Positions 7,640 to 17,100 of a stretch of 64,000 nucleotides of DNA are shown in pieces. Source of the DNA: a bacterium (GTDB lineage Bacteria; Bacillota; Bacilli; Lactobacillales; Streptococcaceae); assembly GCA_905221145.1 (NCBI GenBank), contig CAJNCA010000004.1:1-64000 (forward strand), read 5' to 3'. The stretch's first letter is position 1, and each line of letters begins with the position of its first letter. The notes under the pieces are model-generated. The model searched no databases. It was not told where the DNA came from and saw only the letters and a program-made list of their open reading frames with translations. A program made the translations under genes and the position numbers.

Positions 7640-8290
7640 ATGACCCCGAATAAAGAAGACTATCTAAAATGTATTTATGAAATCGGCATAGACCTGCATA
7701 AAATTACCAACAAGGAAATTGCTGCCCGCATGCAAGTCTCTCCCCCTGCCGTAACTGAAATGATTAAACGGATGAAGAGTGAAAACCTCATCCTCAAGGA
7801 CAAGGAATGTGGCTATCTACTGACTGACCTCGGCCTCAAACTGGTCTCTGAGCTCTACCGTAAACATCGCTTGATTGAAGTTTTTCTAGTTCATCATTTA
7901 GACTATACGAGTGACCAGATTCATGAAGAAGCTGAGGTCTTGGAACATACTGTCTCTGACCTGTTCGTGGAAAGACTGGATAAATTGCTAGGTTTCCCTA
8001 AAACCTGCCCCCACGGAGGTACTATTCCTGCAAAAGGAGAACTTCTGGTTGAAATCAATAACCTACCACTAGCTGACATCAAGGAAGCTGGCTCCTATCG
8101 CCTAACTCGGGTGCATGATAGTTTTGACATTCTCAATTATTTAGATAAGCACTCACTTCACATCGGTGATTCGCTCCAAGTCAAGCAGTTTGATGGCTTC
8201 AGCAATACCTTCACTATCCTTAGTAACGACGAGGATTTACAAGTAAGTATGGACATTGCACAACAACTCTATGTCGAAAAAATCGACTAA
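7640..8290 (+). CDS. psaR: PsaR, DtxR/MntR-family manganese-responsive repressor
   Basis: A 216-residue DtxR/MntR-type repressor. The N-terminal winged helix includes TNKEIAARMQVSPPAVTEMI. The metal-binding dimerisation domain (residues about 60-140) has the expected His, Glu and Cys ligands in KHRLIEVFLVHHL, HEEAEVLEH and the TCPHGG loop. The C-terminal third is an SH3-like FeoA domain. In pneumococcus this protein represses psaBCA and adhesin genes when manganese is ample, with zinc antagonising. A matching palindrome is present in front of psaB in this window. Length and position agree with the pneumococcal gene. Confidence 0.93.
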   Translation: MTPNKEDYLKCIYEIGIDLHKITNKEIAARMQVSPPAVTEMIKRMKSENLILKDKECGYLLTDLGLKLVSELYRKHRLIEVFLVHHLDYTSDQIHEEAEVLEHTVSDLFVERLDKLLGFPKTCPHGGTIPAKGELLVEINNLPLADIKEAGSYRLTRVHDSFDILNYLDKHSLHIGDSLQVKQFDGFSNTFTILSNDEDLQVSMDIAQQLYVEKID

Positions 8291-8308
8291 TTCCTCAAGT
8301 ACCATACC

Positions 8309-8337
8309 AACCCTGAAAGTTTTATTTTCAGGGTTTT
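8309..8337 (+). terminator. psaR terminator
   Basis: AACCCTGAAA pairs with TTTTCAGGGTT, followed by TTTATTT. Confidence 0.8.
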
Positions 8338-8348
8338 ATTTCTATCAT

Positions 8349-8377
8349 TTGATTTTGCTTTCATTTAGTTGTAGAAT
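8349..8377 (+). promoter_or_regulatory. pnuC promoter
   Basis: TTGATT, a 17-bp spacer and TAGAAT, ending about 30 bp before the pnuC ATG. Confidence 0.65.
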
Positions 8378-8409
8378 GTTTGTAAAAAACAAGAAAGATA
8401 GTTTAACCT

Positions 8410-9120
8410 ATGAAAAAATCACTAAAAATTTTTGCTACATCCAAATGGTTTGACCTCTTCGGGGTTGCTTTGGTCGTTGGGATTGCGATTGCATCTGGTT
8501 ACCTCAACTCCCGTCTCGACAAATTCGTAGACTGGGGTCCATGGACAGCTCTTGTTCCCTTTGGATTGATTTCCGTAACCAACGTTGGGATTTCCATGTT
8601 GTCCACTCGTTTCACGGGAAAATTAAGTAAATGGGGAAATTACTTTGGTATTGTTAATACCATTTTGTCCGGTACTATTGATTATATCCTTGGAAATAAG
8701 GCGGCCATTATCACCTATCCCGTCACCTTCCTCATTTATACCTTTGCTATTAAGAAATGGGAAGCTTCGCAAGAAGGCAGACCCAACCAAATGAGCCAAA
8801 AACAGGTAAAATTGGCGGCCATCATCATTTCAATCATCGCCTTCCTCTTTGCCTTTGCGACCAACTATATCGGCTATGGAGGAAAGATGAATCTCCTTGC
8901 CTACGTAACAACTATTGCCTTTGCACTGTCCCTCATTGCCAATGCTTTTAACGCATTGAAACTAACAACTCAGTGGGGCTTTTGGTTGATTTACAATTTC
9001 GTTCAGCTGACAAAGGCTGGCATTCAAGGAAATTTTGCCAATATCGGAAAATACATCTTTTATATCCTCAATGCAATCGGAGCTTTATTTGTCTGGAATG
9101 ATGAAGAGGTGGAACAATAA
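8410..9120 (+). CDS. pnuC: PnuC-type nicotinamide riboside transporter
   Basis: A 236-residue integral membrane protein with about seven spans. The PnuC signatures are visible in the central and C-terminal part, including NTILSGTIDYILGNKA and the tryptophan-rich WGFWLIYNFVQL. PnuC proteins carry nicotinamide riboside by facilitated diffusion, and cytoplasmic phosphorylation traps it for NAD synthesis. Streptococci depend on such salvage. No kinase gene lies next to it. It has its own promoter and is followed by two unrelated small membrane genes. Confidence 0.88.
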   Translation: MKKSLKIFATSKWFDLFGVALVVGIAIASGYLNSRLDKFVDWGPWTALVPFGLISVTNVGISMLSTRFTGKLSKWGNYFGIVNTILSGTIDYILGNKAAIITYPVTFLIYTFAIKKWEASQEGRPNQMSQKQVKLAAIIISIIAFLFAFATNYIGYGGKMNLLAYVTTIAFALSLIANAFNALKLTTQWGFWLIYNFVQLTKAGIQGNFANIGKYIFYILNAIGALFVWNDEEVEQ

Positions 9121-9181
9121 GAGGGAAATCAAATAAAGAAATCTAACAGAATCTCCTTACTAAAATTTTTTATCATTTTAG

Positions 9182-9210
9182 TTGTAACTTCCATTCTTTT
9201 GGAGTAGAAT
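9182..9210 (+). promoter_or_regulatory. Promoter of the small membrane protein pair
   Basis: TTGTAA, a 17-bp spacer and TAGAAT about 30 bp before the ATG at 9240. Confidence 0.6.
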
Positions 9211-9239
9211 GAAGATAGATAAAAGAGGGAGGTCTTGTC

Positions 9240-9653
9240 ATGAAAAAACTCTTTAGAATCCATTTTACAGCAATTGCAATCATTGATTTACTACTATTTG
9301 CATTTTTTATCACTAGACCCGAGACAGCTTTAGAATGGCTCTTGCTCTCTGGTTTTATTTTCCTCCTTGCTCAAGGACTCCTGCTATTTCGCTTGGTTGT
9401 CCGACTCAAACATCAATTCGCTGAGATTTATCCTAAAATCAATAAAAAGATTCGCTTCTACTATTTAGGGATTCTCTCCATTGATTTTCTATTTTTTCTC
9501 CTTTTAACCTTCGTTAGTTCTCAGCGTTTTCTCTCTCTTATGCCAATCATCACTGCCTGCCATTCTACTTTATATTATATGACGGCCGACTACCTAAGAG
9601 ACAACTATCCAGACTTTTACGACAAACATATCTCTTTATGGGAGTGTCTCTAA
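9240..9653 (+). CDS. Small four-span membrane protein, first of a tandem paralogous pair
   Basis: 137 residues with four predicted membrane spans in two pairs (about 9-27, 33-53, 75-95, 98-115), separated by a basic loop (RLKHQFAEIYPKINKKIR). It ends in YDKHISLWECL. The next gene encodes a protein of exactly the same length with the same pattern, so the two arose by duplication and may form a heteromer. I do not recognise a family with a known function. Ribosome site GAGGGAGG. Confidence 0.75.
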   Translation: MKKLFRIHFTAIAIIDLLLFAFFITRPETALEWLLLSGFIFLLAQGLLLFRLVVRLKHQFAEIYPKINKKIRFYYLGILSIDFLFFLLLTFVSSQRFLSLMPIITACHSTLYYMTADYLRDNYPDFYDKHISLWECL

Positions 9654-9671
9654 GGAAAAGGAGGGGTTATC

Positions 9672-10085
9672 ATGAAAAAAATCATCTTCATCAAAACCAC
9701 TCAACTCCTTGTCATTGATGGAATCATGCTGGCATTTTTGACATTTAAAGGGGTGCTTACTTGGGACTGGATTTTGATTTATAGCGGTTGGCTCATTTTC
9801 TTTCATCCTGTGCTATTGACCTATCTTTCCAACCAACTTTGTGACCACTTTAGTCAACTCTATTCTCAGATTAGACCGAGATTCTGGCGTTTTACCTTAC
9901 AGATTCTCCTATGGGATAGCCTGATCATTCTCTCCTTGATATGTTTAAGGGGTATTCCACTTTTCCTTCAGGGCACTCTCCTAATCCTAGGCCATCTCAT
10001 CCCTTCCTATCGCATAAGCCAAAGCCTGAAACAAGATTTCCCCAAGGCCTATCAGGAACAGATTTCATTTTGGAGTATTTTGTAA
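9672..10085 (+). CDS. Small four-span membrane protein, second of a tandem paralogous pair
   Basis: 137 residues with the same layout as the preceding protein: LLVIDGIMLAF against IAIIDLLLFAF near the N-terminus, a polar central loop (NQLCDHFSQLYSQIRP against LKHQFAEIYPKINK), and a C-terminus YQEQISFWSIL against YDKHISLWECL. The 18-bp gap and the AAAGGAGGGG ribosome site indicate one operon. Function unknown. The long palindromic terminator after it also serves dtd. Confidence 0.75.
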   Translation: MKKIIFIKTTQLLVIDGIMLAFLTFKGVLTWDWILIYSGWLIFFHPVLLTYLSNQLCDHFSQLYSQIRPRFWRFTLQILLWDSLIILSLICLRGIPLFLQGTLLILGHLIPSYRISQSLKQDFPKAYQEQISFWSIL

Positions 10086-10130
10086 TAGATAAGAAAGACC
10101 AAGCCGGCTGGGCTTGGTCTTTCTTATCTA
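10086..10130. terminator. 20-bp perfect-stem bidirectional terminator
   Basis: 10086-10105 is perfectly complementary to 10111-10130 around a 5-nt loop. The dtd stop codon lies in one arm and the last membrane gene stops one base before the other, so both convergent transcripts end here. Confidence 0.9.
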
Positions 10131-10567
10131 TTTTTAGTATCTAGGATAATGGTAACTGGTCCGTCATTGACCAGCTCAACCTGCATATCAGCTCCAAAGA
10201 TGCCTGTCTGAACGGGTACTTCTTGAGCTAATTTTTGATTGAAAGCATCATAGAAATCTGATGCCATATCAGGCTTGGCTGCACCTGTGAAAGCTGGACG
10301 ATTGCCTTTCTTAGTATCCGCAAAGAGGGTAAACTGAGAAATAGAAAGGATTTCCCCTTCAATATCTTTGACAGATAGATTCATCTTGCCTTCTGCATCT
10401 GAAAAAATCCGCATGTTGACCAGTTTTCTCACAGCATAGTCCAAATCTTCCTCTTGGTCCTCTGGTCCAACACCAACCAGCAATAAGAGTCCCTGATTGA
10501 TTTTGCCCTGAACCTGACCTTCAATGCTCACTTGGGCTTTTGTAACCCGTTGGATAATGATTTTCAT
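10124..10567 (-). CDS. dtd: D-aminoacyl-tRNA deacylase
   Basis: A 147-residue Dtd protein, the usual length. The catalytic-site motif SQFTLFAD (with the conserved Thr) and the second active-site motif NDGPVTIIL, the family's GPVT loop, are present. The enzyme hydrolyses D-amino acids and glycine from mischarged tRNA at the homodimer interface in the cytoplasm. It lies 29 bp after rel in the same direction, an arrangement common in Firmicutes. Its stop codon is inside the shared terminator. Confidence 0.95.
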   Translation of the reverse strand: MKIIIQRVTKAQVSIEGQVQGKINQGLLLLVGVGPEDQEEDLDYAVRKLVNMRIFSDAEGKMNLSVKDIEGEILSISQFTLFADTKKGNRPAFTGAAKPDMASDFYDAFNQKLAQEVPVQTGIFGADMQVELVNDGPVTIILDTKNR

Positions 10568-10596
10568 AATAGCCTTTCTAGTAAGAACTAGGACAA

Positions 10597-12819
10597 TTAG
10601 CCATTGGTACGTTTAACAGAGTAAACTTCTGGCACACTCTTAATCTTGTCCACGACCGTAGTCAGCGTCGAGAGGTTGGCAATGCCGAAGGATACATGGA
10701 TATTAGCAAACTTCATATCCTTGGTTGGTTGGGCATTGACCGTTGAAATATTCTTGGTTGTGTTTGAAAGAACTTGCAGTACATCGTTCAATAGTCCTGT
10801 ACGGTTGAGGCCATAAATATCGATATGAGCCATATACTCCTTATTTGAGCTAGAGTATTGGTCTTCCCATTCCACATCAAGGAGACGTTGCTCGTAGTTT
10901 TCTTGGGCACGCAGATTCATACAGTCCACACGGTGAATAGCCACACCACGCCCCTTGGTGATATAGCCAACAATATCGTCACCAGGAACAGGATTACAGC
11001 ACTTGGCAATCCGCACTAGGAGACCAGAGGCTCCTTCAATGACCACACCACCCTCATGCTTGACCTTGAGGGTTTCTTTGTTTTCAACCTTGACCTCGCC
11101 ACCTTTGACAAGTTCTTCTGCCTCCGCCTTGGCCTTGGCACGTTCTTCTTCACGACGTTCCTTTTCAGTCAGACGGTTAAAGACGGTAATAGCTCCAATT
11201 TCTCCAAAACCAATAGCCGCAAAGAGGGATTCTTCTGTCTTGTAGCTGGTCTTTTGCAGAACTTGGTCCATATGACGCTTGTCCATGAATTTATTGGCCA
11301 CATAGCCATTTTCTTGGAACTGAGCCATCAGCATTTCACGACCCTTATTGACAGACAATTCCTTATCTTGATTTTTAAAGAACTGACGAATCTTGTTACG
11401 CGCCTTGCTGGTCTTGACCATATTGAGCCAGTCACGGCTCGGTCCAAAGGAGTTCGGGTTGGTGACAATTTCAACCTGATCCCCTGTCTTGAGCTTGGTT
11501 GTCAGCGGAACCATACGGCCATTGACCTTAGCACCCGTCGCTTTTTCACCGACTTTAGTATGGATTTCGTAGGCAAAGTCAATCGGTCCTGAATCTTTTG
11601 GAAGGGAACGGACAGCTCCATCTGGGGTAAAGACGTAAATCTCCTCAGCCAGATAGTTTTCCTTAACTGAATCGACAAATTCCTTGGCATCATCAGCCTG
11701 GTCTTGGAGTTCCATCATCTCCTTGATCCAGTTCATCCCAATAGCTGATTCCTTGCTGTTAACCTGCCCCTTGATGCCTTTCTTATAAGCCCAGTGAGCC
11801 GCAACCCCGTACTCAGCGACCTCGTGCATTTCCTTGGTCCGAATCTGGAACTCAATAGGTCCTTTTGGCCCATAAACCGTCGTATGTATAGACTGGTATC
11901 CATTAGCCTTGCGGTTCGCGATATAGTCTTTAAAGCGACCTGGCATGGGTTTCCAAAGCTCATGCACGTAACCAAGCATGGCATAAACATCACTTTGGGT
12001 ATCTAAAATACAGCGAATGGCAATCAGGTCATAGATTTCCTCAAAACGTTTTCTCTTATCCTGCATTTTGCGGAAAATCGAGTAAATATGCTTGGGACGA
12101 CCGTAAATCTTTCCTTTCAAGTGACGATCTGTCGTATAGTCTTCTAGTTTCGTAACTACCTCATCCACCAAGGCCTCACGCTCTCTGCGTTTTTCCTTCA
12201 TCATATGGGTAATCTTGTAAAACTCCGTTGGATTGAGATAACGGAAAGATAGGTCTTCCAATTCCCATTTAACACTGGAAATCCCCAAACGGTGGGCAAG
12301 CGGTGCATAGATTTCCATAGTTTCTTTGGAAATACGCTCCTGCTTGTCTTTGCGAAGGTGTTTCAGAGTTCGCATATTGTGCAAGCGGTCAGACAGTTTG
12401 ACCAAGATAACACGGATGTCCTCTGACATGGCCATGAGCATCTTACGATGGTTTTCAGCTAATTGCTCCTCGTGAGACTTGTATTTAACCTTACCAAGCT
12501 TAGTAACCCCATCTACGATTACCCGCACATCAGGACCAAACTCTCTTTCCAAATCATCCAAGGTCGCATCTGTATCTTCCACCACATCATGCAAGAATCC
12601 ACAAGCTACCGTTACGGCATCCAGCTTGAGCTTAGCTAAAATACCTGCCACTTGGATAGGGTGAATGATATAAGGCTCGCCTGATTTGCGGTATTGCCCA
12701 CTATGGCAATCCACCGCATAGACCAAGGCCTTATGGACAAAATGGACATCCTCTTCCGTTAAATATTCTTTGGTTAAAGCGACAACTTCTTCGCCTGTTA
12801 AATTCACTTCTTTCGGCAT
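10597..12819 (-). CDS. rel: Bifunctional (p)ppGpp synthetase/hydrolase
   Basis: A 740-residue long RSH protein. In order: the HD hydrolase domain ([10 protein letters not shown] near residue 77, Mn-dependent ppGpp breakdown), the synthetase domain ([20 protein letters not shown], pyrophosphate transfer from ATP to GDP/GTP), TGS ([22 protein letters not shown]), the zinc-finger/helical region ([17 protein letters not shown]) and a C-terminal ACT domain. It mediates the stringent response on stalled ribosomes and also clears the alarmone. The cell's main RSH protein. Co-directional with dtd. A TAAAAT element on the minus strand (12844-12849) is a likely -10. Confidence 0.96.
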   Translation of the reverse strand: MPKEVNLTGEEVVALTKEYLTEEDVHFVHKALVYAVDCHSGQYRKSGEPYIIHPIQVAGILAKLKLDAVTVACGFLHDVVEDTDATLDDLEREFGPDVRVIVDGVTKLGKVKYKSHEEQLAENHRKMLMAMSEDIRVILVKLSDRLHNMRTLKHLRKDKQERISKETMEIYAPLAHRLGISSVKWELEDLSFRYLNPTEFYKITHMMKEKRREREALVDEVVTKLEDYTTDRHLKGKIYGRPKHIYSIFRKMQDKRKRFEEIYDLIAIRCILDTQSDVYAMLGYVHELWKPMPGRFKDYIANRKANGYQSIHTTVYGPKGPIEFQIRTKEMHEVAEYGVAAHWAYKKGIKGQVNSKESAIGMNWIKEMMELQDQADDAKEFVDSVKENYLAEEIYVFTPDGAVRSLPKDSGPIDFAYEIHTKVGEKATGAKVNGRMVPLTTKLKTGDQVEIVTNPNSFGPSRDWLNMVKTSKARNKIRQFFKNQDKELSVNKGREMLMAQFQENGYVANKFMDKRHMDQVLQKTSYKTEESLFAAIGFGEIGAITVFNRLTEKERREEERAKAKAEAEELVKGGEVKVENKETLKVKHEGGVVIEGASGLLVRIAKCCNPVPGDDIVGYITKGRGVAIHRVDCMNLRAQENYEQRLLDVEWEDQYSSSNKEYMAHIDIYGLNRTGLLNDVLQVLSNTTKNISTVNAQPTKDMKFANIHVSFGIANLSTLTTVVDKIKSVPEVYSVKRTNG

Positions 12820-12905
12820 TTCTACTCTCCAATTCTTCCTACCATTTTATCACTTTTTTAAGAATATGAAAACTAGAAAAGGAGGATTCTAAATACTTTG
12901 ATAAC

Positions 12906-13874
12906 TTAGAATAAATCAAAATATCTTGATGAAGTCACAGGTTCCTCAATTCCCAATTGACTTGGGTCTACAAAAATTGCAATTGAAGATAAAATATCAT
13001 CATGGAAAGTGAAAGAAACATATGAATCTTTTGATCCCTTAATTTTAGAATTTTTTTGTTGTAAATAATATTTAATATTAATTGATTTGTTCCTATCAAA
13101 ACTTTTTTTTTGAATATCCCCAACTATCTCCATTAAAGGATTATTTATTTTTACTTTTTCTAGAAATTGCATTCTAGTAATATTCATATTTATTCCCTCA
13201 TAAGCTATTCTTTCTCCATAATCTACTATAGATCCTGGCCAGAATTCTGGCCCCTGCCAAGCTCGTGAAAACCGAATGCCACAAACTAGAGTATTTCCTT
13301 TAGGCTCCTCTCTCCTATTCTTATTAATAGTGAGTACCTCTAGATTTAATTTTGACTCACGTAAGTTTATACGAACAAATTCGGTACCCAATCCTGGAGT
13401 ACCTTTACCCATTTCAGTCCCTATATCTTCATAGTTTTTTCCTGTTAAAATGTTAGATAATTTATCAAGTGTCAAGTCTTTAAAATTAAAATTATGACCA
13501 TCTATCGTAAAGTTGGTAGCAAGAGTTACATTCACTTTTTTTTGTTCGTGTACAGGGAAAATATTTTGTACTTCCTGATAAGTCATCGCATCATATACAG
13601 TATCATCTTTCTTTAAAAAATCATATCTATAGATTCCATTTTTATCAAGTACCCCCTTACTTGATTTCGTATTTTTAAATTTATTTACGTGGTCATAGGG
13701 AACCATTTTCCCATCTTTTATAGCTTTTTTTGAATCATCTTTAGATGATGACTGTGATAGTTCTACCTTACTTGACGCGTCTTTTCTCGTTTTGTCTCCT
13801 GTTTTAGTTGAAGAACCACAAGCAGTTAACAATAGACTAGCAGATAAAAGTAAAAATATAAATTTATTTTTCAT
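12906..13874 (-). CDS. Uncharacterised lipoprotein
   Basis: About 322 residues. The lipoprotein signal MMKNKFIFLLLSASLLLTAC ends in a clear lipobox (L-T-A-C), followed by a Lys/Ser-rich linker of some 40 residues and a globular domain with no motif I recognise. The start is placed at 13872-13874. Upstream ATGs exist in frame, but the likely -10 (TATAAT, 13931-13936 minus) would leave almost no leader for the first one, and GGTGAGG precedes the chosen start. Composition is more AT-rich than the flanking housekeeping genes. It sits between rel and a pair of zinc-ribbon genes and is divergent from them. I remember no pneumococcal counterpart here. Probably surface-anchored. Function unknown. Confidence 0.75.
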   Translation of the reverse strand: MKNKFIFLLLSASLLLTACGSSTKTGDKTRKDASSKVELSQSSSKDDSKKAIKDGKMVPYDHVNKFKNTKSSKGVLDKNGIYRYDFLKKDDTVYDAMTYQEVQNIFPVHEQKKVNVTLATNFTIDGHNFNFKDLTLDKLSNILTGKNYEDIGTEMGKGTPGLGTEFVRINLRESKLNLEVLTINKNRREEPKGNTLVCGIRFSRAWQGPEFWPGSIVDYGERIAYEGINMNITRMQFLEKVKINNPLMEIVGDIQKKSFDRNKSINIKYYLQQKNSKIKGSKDSYVSFTFHDDILSSIAIFVDPSQLGIEEPVTSSRYFDLF

Positions 13875-13930
13875 CATAAACCTCACCACTTTATTTAAAG
13901 TAAAATCTTTCATAATTCTATTTCACCTCT

Positions 13931-13936
13931 ATTATA
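13931..13936 (-). promoter_or_regulatory. Extended -10 of the lipoprotein gene
   Basis: TGTTATAAT on the minus strand. The 255 bp between the lipoprotein and the zinc-ribbon genes hold this and one divergent promoter. Nothing else is recognisable in this AT-rich gap. Confidence 0.5.
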
Positions 13937-14133
13937 ACATGTTTTTTAATATTACTATAAATTATTCTTGTATTTTTAAATTTTTTGTATCCTATTCAAA
14001 TTAATTAACTATAACTTTATTCCTATTTAAGTATCGATAGTTCAAATTATTCGTACACTTAAATGATTCAATATATAAAAGGATTTTGCTGATATTTTTG
14101 AAAGAAATTAACTTTAATTAAAACGATTTTATA

Positions 14134-14163
14134 TTGACACCTTCTCAAAAAAAGTGATAAAAT
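14134..14163 (+). promoter_or_regulatory. Promoter of the zinc-ribbon gene pair
   Basis: TTGACA (14134-14139), an 18-bp spacer and TAAAAT (14158-14163), leaving a leader of about 80 nt before the ATG at 14252. Confidence 0.6.
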
Positions 14164-14251
14164 AGTAACAAAGTATAATATACGTTTTCAATATTTAGTG
14201 CATATATCATGCTTTAAATAAAATATTTAATATAATTTTAGAGGATAAGAA

Positions 14252-14632
14252 ATGTATTGTTCAAAATGTGGAACTCAAAATAAAGAAGGAAGTAAATTTT
14301 GCCGTTCATGTGGTACATCACTACAAAAAAATAAACCAATCAATCAAGAACGAAAACAAATCAAGCAAAATAAAGTGAATCAAAAAGTTGTCAATAATTC
14401 TACTCAACGACTCGGCTCATCAAACGATTTTTATACTTACCTTACGGCTATACTGATTATAGTCTCTATGTTTTCTAGATTGATTGCAAACGAAGTAGCA
14501 GTTATAATGTTTATAATTTCATTTGTTTTTTGGATTATCGGCTTAACGAAAACCTCAAATCGTATATTACATTTTTCACTATTAATTCTGTTAATAGTTG
14601 TATTTTTAGGTACTATTATATTTTCTAATTAA
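14252..14632 (+). CDS. Zinc-ribbon membrane protein
   Basis: 126 residues. The N-terminal zinc ribbon CSKCGTQNKEGSKFCRSCG has two CxxC knuckles. A basic, Asn/Gln-rich linker (about residues 25-55) follows, then two or three membrane spans (about 62-77, 80-97, 105-122). Such proteins are common and poorly characterised in Firmicutes. The ribbon would face the cytoplasm. It is followed 37 bp later by a second zinc-ribbon gene in the same direction, so they probably act together. Function unknown. Confidence 0.75.
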   Translation: MYCSKCGTQNKEGSKFCRSCGTSLQKNKPINQERKQIKQNKVNQKVVNNSTQRLGSSNDFYTYLTAILIIVSMFSRLIANEVAVIMFIISFVFWIIGLTKTSNRILHFSLLILLIVVFLGTIIFSN

Positions 14633-14669
14633 TTAGTTTAGTTTTACAGTATAGACTTAGGAGATTCAA

Positions 14670-15233
14670 ATGACAAAAGAAGAATGGATTCAAATATTTG
14701 AAGAGATACATAACCGAAAGCCAACTACTTCCGAATTTTTAGAGGCTAAAAAATCAGGAGAATTTGTTGTTGAAGAAACATCAAAAGAAACTATTAGTGA
14801 AGAAGTATTACAAAAAGTAGCTCCTGAAAGTGTAAATGAAGTTGAAATGGACGACAATCTGACTATTTTCTGTACAAATTGTGGCTCTATCAATGAACAG
14901 GATTGTGCCTTTTGTGTATCATGTGGAGAAAATTTATCTGAGTCTTATGAGTATGATGAAGTATCAGAAGATAATAGTACTGGATTGAGAATAGATAGTT
15001 CTCTTCTTACAAATTTCTCTTCTAAGTTGAAAGATTTAACTCATAGTGCCCAAACCCAAACTCAAATTTTCAAATTAAAAAAACAGCGTGATAATTTGTT
15101 AAAATCATTAGGAAAAGCCTACTATGAAATGTATGCTTCCTCTCCAAACGAGGGCTTAGAGTCACTGATAGCAGACATTAACAGATGTGAACAAGAGATT
15201 CATTTATATTCTGAACAACTTAGTAAGAAATAG
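14670..15233 (+). CDS. Zinc-ribbon protein with coiled-coil tail
   Basis: 187 residues, soluble. An N-terminal motif of about 35 residues (EEWIQIFEEIHNRKPTTSEF then an AKKSG turn) recurs in other streptococcal zinc-ribbon proteins. It is followed by an acidic linker, a zinc ribbon CTNCGSINEQDCAFCVSCG (residues about 68-86), a second acidic linker, and a C-terminal helical region (about 125-187) with coiled-coil character. No enzymatic motif. It is in an operon with the preceding zinc-ribbon membrane protein and ends at a strong terminator. Confidence 0.75.
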   Translation: MTKEEWIQIFEEIHNRKPTTSEFLEAKKSGEFVVEETSKETISEEVLQKVAPESVNEVEMDDNLTIFCTNCGSINEQDCAFCVSCGENLSESYEYDEVSEDNSTGLRIDSSLLTNFSSKLKDLTHSAQTQTQIFKLKKQRDNLLKSLGKAYYEMYASSPNEGLESLIADINRCEQEIHLYSEQLSKK

Positions 15234-15266
15234 TTACTCTATAATAAATAGTATATTAGTATGTAC

Positions 15267-15295
15267 GAGAGAATCAGATAGGTTCTCTCTTTTTT
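15267..15295 (+). terminator. Terminator of the zinc-ribbon operon
   Basis: GAGAGAA pairs with TTCTCTC across a 9-nt loop, followed by six Ts. Confidence 0.85.
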
Positions 15296-15442
15296 GGCAT
15301 TTACGAATATTTTTGCTTATCAACACCATTAGTAATTTAAATCACTTAGATTCTTTTGAAAATCATTCCGCTTTTCCTTACTTTCTCCATCTTTTTTTAA
15401 AATAAGATTTGATATTTTGGTAATTTTCTAACTTTTTTAGTG

Positions 15443-15448
15443 TATAAT
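15443..15448 (+). promoter_or_regulatory. -10 element of the amidase gene
   Basis: Consensus TATAAT about 64 bp before the chosen start. The -35 region is weak. Confidence 0.5.
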
Positions 15449-15511
15449 GGTAATATGAACAGTTTTTTACGATCATTACTGAATTTTCATCTTTCTAGAA
15501 AGGCAAATCAC

Positions 15512-16957
15512 ATGAAAGCACACAAAAGACTTACATTTTTAGCTTTGGCTGCTCTTGGCTTATCTAGCCAAGTCGTTTTAGCTGACGACACAAGTCATTC
15601 TACTACTAATCCTATCACTAGTTTGACCAGCAGCTCAACGAGTAATTCTCTTAACAGTTCTACAAATACTTCTGCTAGTAGTTCTCAAACTAAAACAGAA
15701 ACTTCGTCAAGTACAGCTGGTTCGAGTGAGCAAGAAACCAAACCTTCTCTTTCTAGAGAAACCCAACCTAATCAACCTATACAGACTGGCTGGGTAAAAG
15801 AAGGGAACAAGTGGACTTTTTATAGTCAAACTGGTGTCAAATTTACAGATACCCTCTATGATGGTTATCTCTTTGATAGTCATGGCTACTTGCTTGAAAA
15901 CAGCTGGTATCAGATGGGAAATAATTGGTACTATATCAATGGGTCAGGTAAATATTTATCCAACCAATGGAGCCAAATCAATGGCAAGTGGTATGCTTTT
16001 GATGGCTACGGTAGAATGTTAGCCAATGTCTGGAAGGGCGATTACTACCTCAAATCCAGTGGTGCCATGGCAGATAGGGAATGGGTCTACGACCAAAACT
16101 ACTCTAGTTGGTTTTACCTCAAATCTGGCGGACGATACGCCCAAAAACAATGGATTGGTTCCTACTATCTTAAATCTGGTGGCTACATGGCCCATAAGGA
16201 ATGGATTTATGACCCAGACTATCAAGCCTGGTACTATCTTAAGGACGATGGTGTATATGTCACAGGAACCTATGCAGTGGATGGTAAAAACCAGCTCTTC
16301 CAAGGAAATGGAAAATGGGTTCGTGAATTAGCACAAGGTTTTCAAAAAGGACATTACTCTAAAACTATTTTTCTAGATCCAGGACACGGTGGTAAGGACC
16401 GCGGTGCTTATTACTATGGCATAGCTGAGAAAGAATTGAACCTACAAGTTTATCGTAAGCTACGTAAACGACTAGAAGGACTCGGCTATACTGTTCTAAC
16501 TTCTCGAGATAGCGATATAGACGTTGATTTTATTACCGAACGTTCTCGCATGGTTAATAAGACCAATGCAGACTTTTTCATCAGCCTTCATTTCAATGCA
16601 AAAGGAAATGATACAACCGTTAACCTAGGTATCCAGACCTATTCTTACAAGGATGAACCTGGTTTCCCTAGCAAGATTAACAAGGATTGGCACAACAATC
16701 CTGAACGGATGAGTGAAAGTAATCGTCTCGCAGCTGATATCCATTCTTCACTGCTAACTGAAACTGGAGCTAGGGATGCTGGGCTCTTGCAAGCAACCTT
16801 TGCTGTTCTACGTGAAACAGCTAAACCAGCTGTTTTGCTAGAGATGGGATATATGGATAATCCAGAAGAAAACAAAAAAATCCGTAGTAGTGAATACCAA
16901 GATAAACTGGTTGAAGGGATTGTCAAGGGAATCCAAAAATACTACGCTGGCAATTAA
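15512..16957 (+). CDS. Secreted choline-binding-type N-acetylmuramoyl-L-alanine amidase (Amidase_3)
   Basis: 481 residues. The signal peptide MKAHKRLTFLALAALGLSSQ is followed by cleavage near VLADD. A Ser/Thr-rich linker (about 25-95) comes next, then about eight aromatic cell-wall-binding repeats (about 95-275) with WYxxGxxWYYI-type signatures that bind choline on teichoic acids in this group. The C-terminal catalytic domain (about 285-481) is of Amidase_3 type: zinc ligands in LDPGHGG, EKELN and SLHFNA, and catalytic Glu in LLEMGYMDN. It cleaves the MurNAc-L-Ala bond. The binding domain precedes the catalytic one, opposite to LytA, which also uses a different amidase fold. The start is chosen for the signal peptide and AGAAAGG. 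Probably involved in cell separation or autolysis. Confidence 0.88.
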   Translation: MKAHKRLTFLALAALGLSSQVVLADDTSHSTTNPITSLTSSSTSNSLNSSTNTSASSSQTKTETSSSTAGSSEQETKPSLSRETQPNQPIQTGWVKEGNKWTFYSQTGVKFTDTLYDGYLFDSHGYLLENSWYQMGNNWYYINGSGKYLSNQWSQINGKWYAFDGYGRMLANVWKGDYYLKSSGAMADREWVYDQNYSSWFYLKSGGRYAQKQWIGSYYLKSGGYMAHKEWIYDPDYQAWYYLKDDGVYVTGTYAVDGKNQLFQGNGKWVRELAQGFQKGHYSKTIFLDPGHGGKDRGAYYYGIAEKELNLQVYRKLRKRLEGLGYTVLTSRDSDIDVDFITERSRMVNKTNADFFISLHFNAKGNDTTVNLGIQTYSYKDEPGFPSKINKDWHNNPERMSESNRLAADIHSSLLTETGARDAGLLQATFAVLRETAKPAVLLEMGYMDNPEENKKIRSSEYQDKLVEGIVKGIQKYYAGN

Positions 16958-16964
16958 AGAAGTT

Positions 16965-16996
16965 TAAGCCTCGAACTCACTCGGGGCTTATTTTTC
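16965..16996 (+). terminator. Amidase gene terminator
   Basis: AAGCCTCGA pairs with TCGGGGCTT, followed by a T-rich run. Confidence 0.8.
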
Positions 16997-17100
16997 TTAT
17001 CCAAATTGTGTTCTTCTTTCTAGGTCTATTTCCTTTTTCAGCTTATTCTCCCCAACTGTGCTATACTTATCTTAGTACATTCTTTGAGATTGGAGCTAGT

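Noticed and set aside
11056..11592. Plus-strand open frame of 178 codons inside rel
   Set aside because: Antisense shadow of the well-supported rel gene; no ribosome site or family resemblance.
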